Source of the DNA: Agaricus subrufescens | Lineage: Eukaryota > Basidiomycota > Agaricomycetes > Agaricales > Agaricaceae | NCBI GenBank assembly: GCA_029945375.1 | Contig: CM057059.1 | Location: 558,001 to 622,000, forward strand | DNA: 64,000 nucleotides | Direction of reading: 5' to 3' | Shown: in pieces, positions 58,568 to 64,000 of the stretch | Position numbering within the stretch: position 1 is the first letter of the stretch | Layout: each line of letters starts with the position of its first letter | Notes under the pieces: generated by a model | Database searches by the model: none | What the model saw: only the letters and a program-made list of their open reading frames with translations | Told to the model about the DNA's origin: nothing | Program-made: the position numbers and the translations under genes

Positions 58568-59977
58568 GAGTATCCGCAAACAAAAGGTGCATCGAGCGCG
58601 ATGGATACCTATCCGCTTCTCCAATATCAGCCTGAATGCCCTCCGCCAGCTTGCGAACTTTCTCAATCTCCTCTTTCTCAAGCTTGACATTGGTCGAGGC
58701 GTTGTTTTCTTTCAGATACTAAATCAAGGGCATAAATGAGGGAACTAGATCCGGTATCTTTGTGAAAGTGACTGACCTTGATGACTCTGGTGCCAGGAAT
58801 GGGTATGATGTCCTGCCCTTGTGCAAGAATCCATGCAAGCGTAGTCTGTCCTGCAGTCACATTATGTTTGGCCCCGATTTCCGCCAAACCATCCGCGAGC
58901 TTAAGAATTTTTGGGAAATTCTCTTTACTAAACCTGCAGGCGTAGCACACCATGTTTAACGATCTGAAAATCTAATGTTAAAAAAAAACGGTCACATACT
59001 TTGGGATTGTCCTCCTAAAATCTCCCTCTTCAAAATCATCTGGAGATTTATATCGGCCTGTCAACAGCCCTCTTCCGAGAGGTGAATATGCGACAACTGT
59101 AACTCCGAGTTCCCTACATGTTTTGAGGAGGCCAATTTTCTCGTCTTCGATGTCCAAGAAGAATGGAGAGTATTCAATTTGGACTGCTGAGATGGGATGG
59201 ATTGCATGTGCCCTGCGAAGCGTTGCGGAAGACACTTCGGAGAGACCAATATAACGCACTTTGCCCTCCCTGGGTGTGATTATTCAGAATACGTAAGGAA
59301 GATGTGTGATGGGACTTACTTGACCAATTCAGCCATACCCGCAACGGTTTTCTAAAGATTATATTAATGCCTAGTCAGAAAATTCACCAAAATTTATATA
59401 CCTCGATGGGTATCGTCGGATCTGCCCGCTACAAAAAGTGAAATATGAATATACAGCAAGAAGAGGGCCAATATAGAAAGTGCATACATGAAGATAGTAG
59501 AGGTCAATTTGATTCACCCCCAATCGTTTGAGAGATTCTTCGCAACATGATTTTGCATATTCGGGGGTCCCATCTACGCCTCTACCCGTTCTAGTGATGC
59601 CAAATTTGGTCGCGAGAAAGATTTTATCGCGATTCCCAGTACGTTTGAACCTGTACGATAGATAAATATCCTTCTCACTCCCCTATGGTCATGTTATTTA
59701 GAACATACCACTTCCCAATCAATTCCTCAGAGTCACCATAAATGTTGGACGAATCCCAAAAAGTGGCTCCCTCTTCTAGTGCAGCGTCCAGAAACTAAAT
59801 AAGGAGTACATGCGGTATGAGTGCATCATGGTGGACAGGCTGACTGAATATATAATTCACCTTGAGACGTTCTTCATCACTTTGAACACTACCATAATAC
59901 GCAGAGATGCCCATCAGTCCAAGGCCAACTTCAGCAACATTATCATTGCCAATTTTTCGTGTCGGTAAAGCAGGCAT
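58557..59977 (-). CDS. Aldo-keto reductase, copy 1
   Basis: Exons (minus): 59977-59861, 59794-59709, 59650-59488, 59428-59402, 59351-59320, 59269-59000, 58933-58777, 58718-58557; 337 aa. NADPH-dependent carbonyl reductase of the TIM-barrel AKR fold (AKR13-like). The catalytic tetrad is complete: Asp53 and Tyr58 (WDSSNIYGD), Lys83 (IFLATKFG), His122 (LYYLH-RAD across an intron). Cofactor side: [14 protein letters not shown] and IPIPGTR. Exon 4 is 27 bp. The ATG at 59977 gives [12 protein letters not shown], as in copy 2. Cytosolic; substrate unknown, perhaps aryl aldehydes. Confidence 0.92.
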
Positions 59978-60720
59978 ATTTCTCGTACTGTTGTTGTTCT
60001 CGTTCAATGGGTGGTCAAAAAGCAGGGATGAGACGACGTACAAAGTCTGTAACTTAATTTCTTCAGTTGTATCGAACCTCGTATATGTACCACAGACGAC
60101 ACGGTCACTTTCTCAAATGGAGTCCTCTTCTTTCCGGTGTTCCCATGAAATATAAGCCAGCACTATTTTCCATCATTGCGCGTCGACTTTGCCGAACGAT
60201 GCACAATTATAATTAGCCCTCATTGGTCATATCTCGAGTCACTAAGTCCCTCTGATAAGAATCAACAAGGCGTAGCAGTAAAAATAGCTCCGTTGTGTAC
60301 AAAAATATGTTAGCCAGTCCTAAAACCTGACTCACCTGTTAGCTTCTTTGATCGTTTTAAAACAATTTTCACCAGCAACGTCGACCCTAAGTATATCTTT
60401 GGAAGATATCGGTTTTATGTCAAATTTCCAGCCAGCGTCCTCCGCCTGATCACCGAACGCCACGAGCATGGGGTTTTGTCTGGGCTTGCCAACGCATATA
60501 AATGGAAGTACTTACTCCAATATTTCCAAACTCTTCCTTCTCTACGGGAAATCTGGGCCGGTTACCGCTTGGCTAAAGAGCTGGACTATAACCAATGTGA
60601 TAACTTCTCCACGAAATGTATCGGTTCCGATCTATCTCTTATCGATGTTCGACACAGATGACTTCGACACGAACACTTCCGAGGATCAAAAAACTTATTC
60701 AGAACGTAAAATAACTTACA
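59978..60720. other. Intergenic between the two reductases
   Basis: Promoter of copy 1 and 3' flank of copy 2. No supported gene. Confidence 0.5.
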
Positions 60721-62132
60721 TCACAGAAGTACAGTGTCAGCAAATAAAGCGGAAATCATTGACGGGGGATATATATCAGCGTCTACAAAATCGTTGTGAC
60801 TTTTCTCAGCGAGCTTCCGAATCCTGGCAATGTCCTCTGTATCGAGGTTGATATCGACCGAGGCAATATTTTCTTTCAAGTACCGTATCTACATACCAGT
60901 GAGCAGATAGTCGGCACTCACTAAAAGAGACAAACCTCGATGTTTCTGGTGCCTGGAATGGGTATGATATCCTTACCCTGAGCAAGAATCCATGCGAGCG
61001 TTGTTTGGCCTACGGTTGCATTGTATTTCTTTCCAATTTCCACCAAGCCGTCGGATAGTTGCAATATATTTGGGAAATTCTCCTTGCTGAATCTGCTGGC
61101 GTGACGAGAAATCCAAAATTAGTGCCTTGACAGCAGGGAGAAACGGCCACACACATGATTTTCCTAAGTTCTCCTTCTTCAAAGTCCTCCGGAGATTTAT
61201 ATCGGCCTGTCAACAGCCCTCTTCCGAGAGGTGAATATGCGACAACAGTAACACCGAGTTCTCTACAAGTCTTGAGAAGGCCTATTTTCTCATCTTCGAT
61301 GTCCAGAAAGAATGGAGAGTATTCAATCTGGACTGCTGAGATGGGATGGACTGCGTGTGCTCTGCGAAGGGTCTGGGAGGATACTTCCGAGAGCCCGATA
61401 TAACGCACTTTTCCTTCCCTAGTTCAAAGCGAGATAAGTCACCGGAGTTCATAACGAACACATACAGTGAAGCTTACTTGACAAGCTCGGCCATGGCGCT
61501 GACAGTTTTCTGTTTGGATGGCGGGTTAAAATGCGGTTCGCAAATCATCAGGATATCTTCACCTCAATCGGGACAGTCGGATCGGCGCGCTAGGAGTTAA
61601 GATATGAGTTACGACAGGAGAGCTTCGATGGCATAAGCAGCATACGATGAGATAGAAGAGGTCGATCTGGCTCACTCCTAAACGTCTGAGCGACCCCTCA
61701 CAACATGATTTGACGAACTCGGGGATCCCACCGGCACCTCTATAAGGCCTTGCAAGGCCAGACTTGGTCGCGAGAAATATTTTTTCACGATTTCCCGTGC
61801 GTTTGAACCTTTCGATGAGTGTATCATATGAATAAAACAACTTTTCTCGGTTTCAAGTTACGTGGACTCACCACCTCCCAATCAATTTTTCAGAATCGCT
61901 ATAAATATTGGCTGTATCCCAGAAAGTGGCACCATCCTCTAGTGCAGCGTCTAGGAACTAGACGAGGAGCACATAGTATGAACGCGTTAAAATAAACGGG
62001 TTGACTGAGAGTGGAGTTCACCTTAAAATGCTCCTCGTCATCATGTCCGTAAAAGGTAGAGATGCCCATTAATTCAAGACCAACCTCGGCAACATAATCA
62101 TTACCGATCTTTCGAGACTGTAGGACCGGCAT
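60721..62132 (-). CDS. Aldo-keto reductase, copy 2 (catalytic His missing)
   Basis: Exons (minus): 62132-62022, 61957-61872, 61808-61646, 61589-61563, 61509-61478, 61418-61155, 61092-60936, 60888-60721; 335 aa, with exons 2-5 and 7 of the same length as copy 1. Most of the barrel is nearly identical to copy 1 ([40 protein letters not shown]). Asp51, Tyr56 and Lys81 of the tetrad are present, but the His position (120) reads Ile: LFYLI-RAD, codon ATC just before the donor GTATGC. The loop before the FSKENFP block is two residues shorter. Open throughout; activity may be changed or lost. Confidence 0.9.
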
Positions 62133-63667
62133 CGTTTGCCTACTAGCACGCCTCTCGCCCAACGAGTGGTTGAAGCGCAGGGGTGAGTCGTGGAACTTTG
62201 TTCGTGAGTGCCACTGCCAGTTGTCATGTGCTGTTCTTCTCCTTCCGTATCTCCAGGAGCTATTTGCGGGGATATTGCCATTAAACATTCCATGTCGACT
62301 TTGCCAAGTAGTCTCTCTGTCATTCGATTGTGATTGGCCCGTTATGCTGAGTGCTCACGTTCATAAAATCATCTTTAGTCAAATCGCTAGATCCTACGAC
62401 ATGCCGTTGTCGCGTAAGGAGGCCGCTGACAAGCCACATCGTAACGAGTTAAGCGAGCATATAAAGCAATCAGAAGAGTGGCGCGTGGGCAGGATGTTCC
62501 GTGGTTTGCGTAGGTCTGTATATTAGTCTTGGAGGATTGACTCACTCATCGCAAATTCCTTGGTCGTCCTCCAAATGCTACGCAGGACATATCCTAGGGG
62601 ATATTGGTATGACAATTGACGAAGCGCTGAGTCCAGGGCATGGCACAAGATGATACTGTACGGGTTGTAGACGTCATCCCATGTACTCCGACAAGCCGCG
62701 GTGTTGTCCCAGTTTCCCCGAGAGTACAGTTCCCAGATATACAAATGGAAATATCCGTTCTGATGGTGCAGGCATAACATAATATAAAAGGCTTTCCTTT
62801 GCCGACAAGGATCTAGGCAGTTTGCAGTTGGGCGAAGAACAAGGGGTCGGATCATGAATGATTTGATGGTGAGACGCGTTACTTCTAATTCAGCTCCGAC
62901 TGACATTGACACGACGCAGGTCGTGGGCCTGATATGATTGACCTACTTCGAGGGTTCAGACTTTTGTTCCACGTTTGTACTGTGCTGGTATGTCGCACAC
63001 CGGCCATACACCCATCCTCTCGGATCATACCAGACTGGGGTCCGTGCGATAGGCTCATCAGGATTAGGCAGCGACTCCACCGGCAAATCTGGTCAACCCA
63101 TGGTCCTGACTTCTACTGTCCGCTCTCTCCAAACTACTGGCCCACAAATCCTCAGAATGTGGAGAAGACAGACGCACCTGTAAACTTTTCACACCACTCG
63201 AACAAGAAAGAGACTTCCAACTGAAACTATAAAGGATGTACGTGACTAAGCTCAAACGAGCGCAACCGAAGACGAAGCTGATACAGACAATTTGGATGAT
63301 CCTCCACAAAAATCATGCTCCTCGGACCTGATGCCGCTGTGGTGATTAGTCTCATTAACCACTGGCCAATATTGGTGCCATCCTGCCGGTTGTGGTAAAC
63401 GTATGCTTACGCCTGTCACCTTATGACCTACCCTGTTCGTACTCCACAACCTAGGCACGACGAACCACAACGGAGTGAGAAGCTCATTATCTGTTTACAC
63501 GTAGTCCTCAAAATCTAATACTAGGAAGTTTCTTATGGAACATACTACAATAATAAATGCAACACGGCAACTAAATCTGCATAACATGAAGGGGACGAAA
63601 ACATCTAATACGTGCTCCAACTTCGCGGAGAACTTAAGGAGGCAAGTGCCCCTCTCAGACTATGTGT
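62133..63667. other. 1.5 kb intergenic region, nothing identified
   Basis: Several short open frames on both strands (for example 62523-62912 minus) without family features. Upstream region of reductase copy 2. Confidence 0.45.
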
Positions 63668-64000
63668 CTACCTCAGGCTGAATTCTTCCCCCGGCTGATC
63701 GACCTCCTCTTGATCACCTGTATTCTGGTCAGAGTTTCTGAGTAACGATTGCAGTTTTTCAACATTATGAACTTGAACGCCCGCGCCTTGCCCCACTACA
63801 ACCAAACGGCTCTTGACATCATCTGAAAGAAATTAGTTGATATGTCACTACTAGCAGCAGAACTAAACTCGCTCTCAATTTTTTGGTTCACATTTATGCC
63901 TGTTGATATGATTAATGTTTGCTTGTTACCGGTACCATCATGTGGATGCTTACCTTTCTCCAATAGTTGAGACACAGCGCCTAGATACTCCTGGTAATTT
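63668..64000 (-). CDS. Partial gene running off the right edge (C-terminus)
   Basis: The last exon on the minus strand is probably 63822-63668 (acceptor TTTCAG at 63823-63828), reading DDVKSRLVVVGQGAGVQVHN then VEKLQSLLRNSDQNTGDQEE and an acidic end FSLR. Upstream pieces NYQEYLGAVSQLLEKG and INVNQKIE look like earlier exons, but I could not find junctions that keep one frame. No family recognised. Low confidence in details; moderate that something is coded here. Confidence 0.4.

Overview
This is a stretch of nuclear DNA from a filamentous fungus, most likely a basidiomycete of the class Agaricomycetes. Genes are dense and on both strands, and most are split by 45-70 bp GT..AG introns. The content fits this class: copper radical oxidase, GH16, microsomal GST-like MAPEG proteins, F-box/LRR proteins and multi-C2H2 proteins. 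The unusual fungal 7-TM family and the C2H2 expansion would also fit a Rhizoctonia-like (Cantharellales) fungus, but that is only a guess. No plasmid, phage, CRISPR, rRNA or convincing tRNA was seen. Gene models were built by hand from splice signals, reading frame and family conservation; exon coordinates are given in each entry and every multi-exon model quoted keeps an open frame unless stated.

Left part (1-11 kb): a tandem array of three class B flavoprotein (Baeyer-Villiger-type) monooxygenase genes on the minus strand. The outer two are intact (574 aa each, identical exon structure) and the middle one is dead. Relics of the last exon sit between units. An F-box/LRR gene with a C-terminal membrane anchor follows.

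12-27 kb: a secreted GH16 glycosidase, a conserved gene of unknown role, a tandem pair of eight-finger zinc-finger genes, an Naa38-like LSM protein, an O-fucosyltransferase-like Golgi protein, an atypical kinase and a 12-exon GPI-type copper radical oxidase.

28-41 kb: a 7-TM gene with an in-frame stop, RAD9 (checkpoint clamp), a second F-box-type protein, a BLI-3-like flavin-binding protein, TIM17 (mitochondrial import) and a large CDCA7-type zinc-finger protein.

41-50 kb: two intact MAPEG (MGST3-like) genes and a truncated third, with a 621 bp inverted-repeat element between the first two; SWS1/ZSWIM7 (recombination) divergent from TRM11 (tRNA methylation); and an intact 7-TM paralogue.

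51-64 kb: a secreted GH27 alpha-galactosidase, an MFS/FLVCR-like transporter, a WBP4-like splicing factor, a tandem pair of aldo-keto reductases (the second lacking the catalytic His), and part of a gene leaving the right edge. The region mixes housekeeping genes with locally duplicated oxidative and detoxification genes (monooxygenase, MAPEG, aldo-keto reductase); these duplications are its main dynamic feature.
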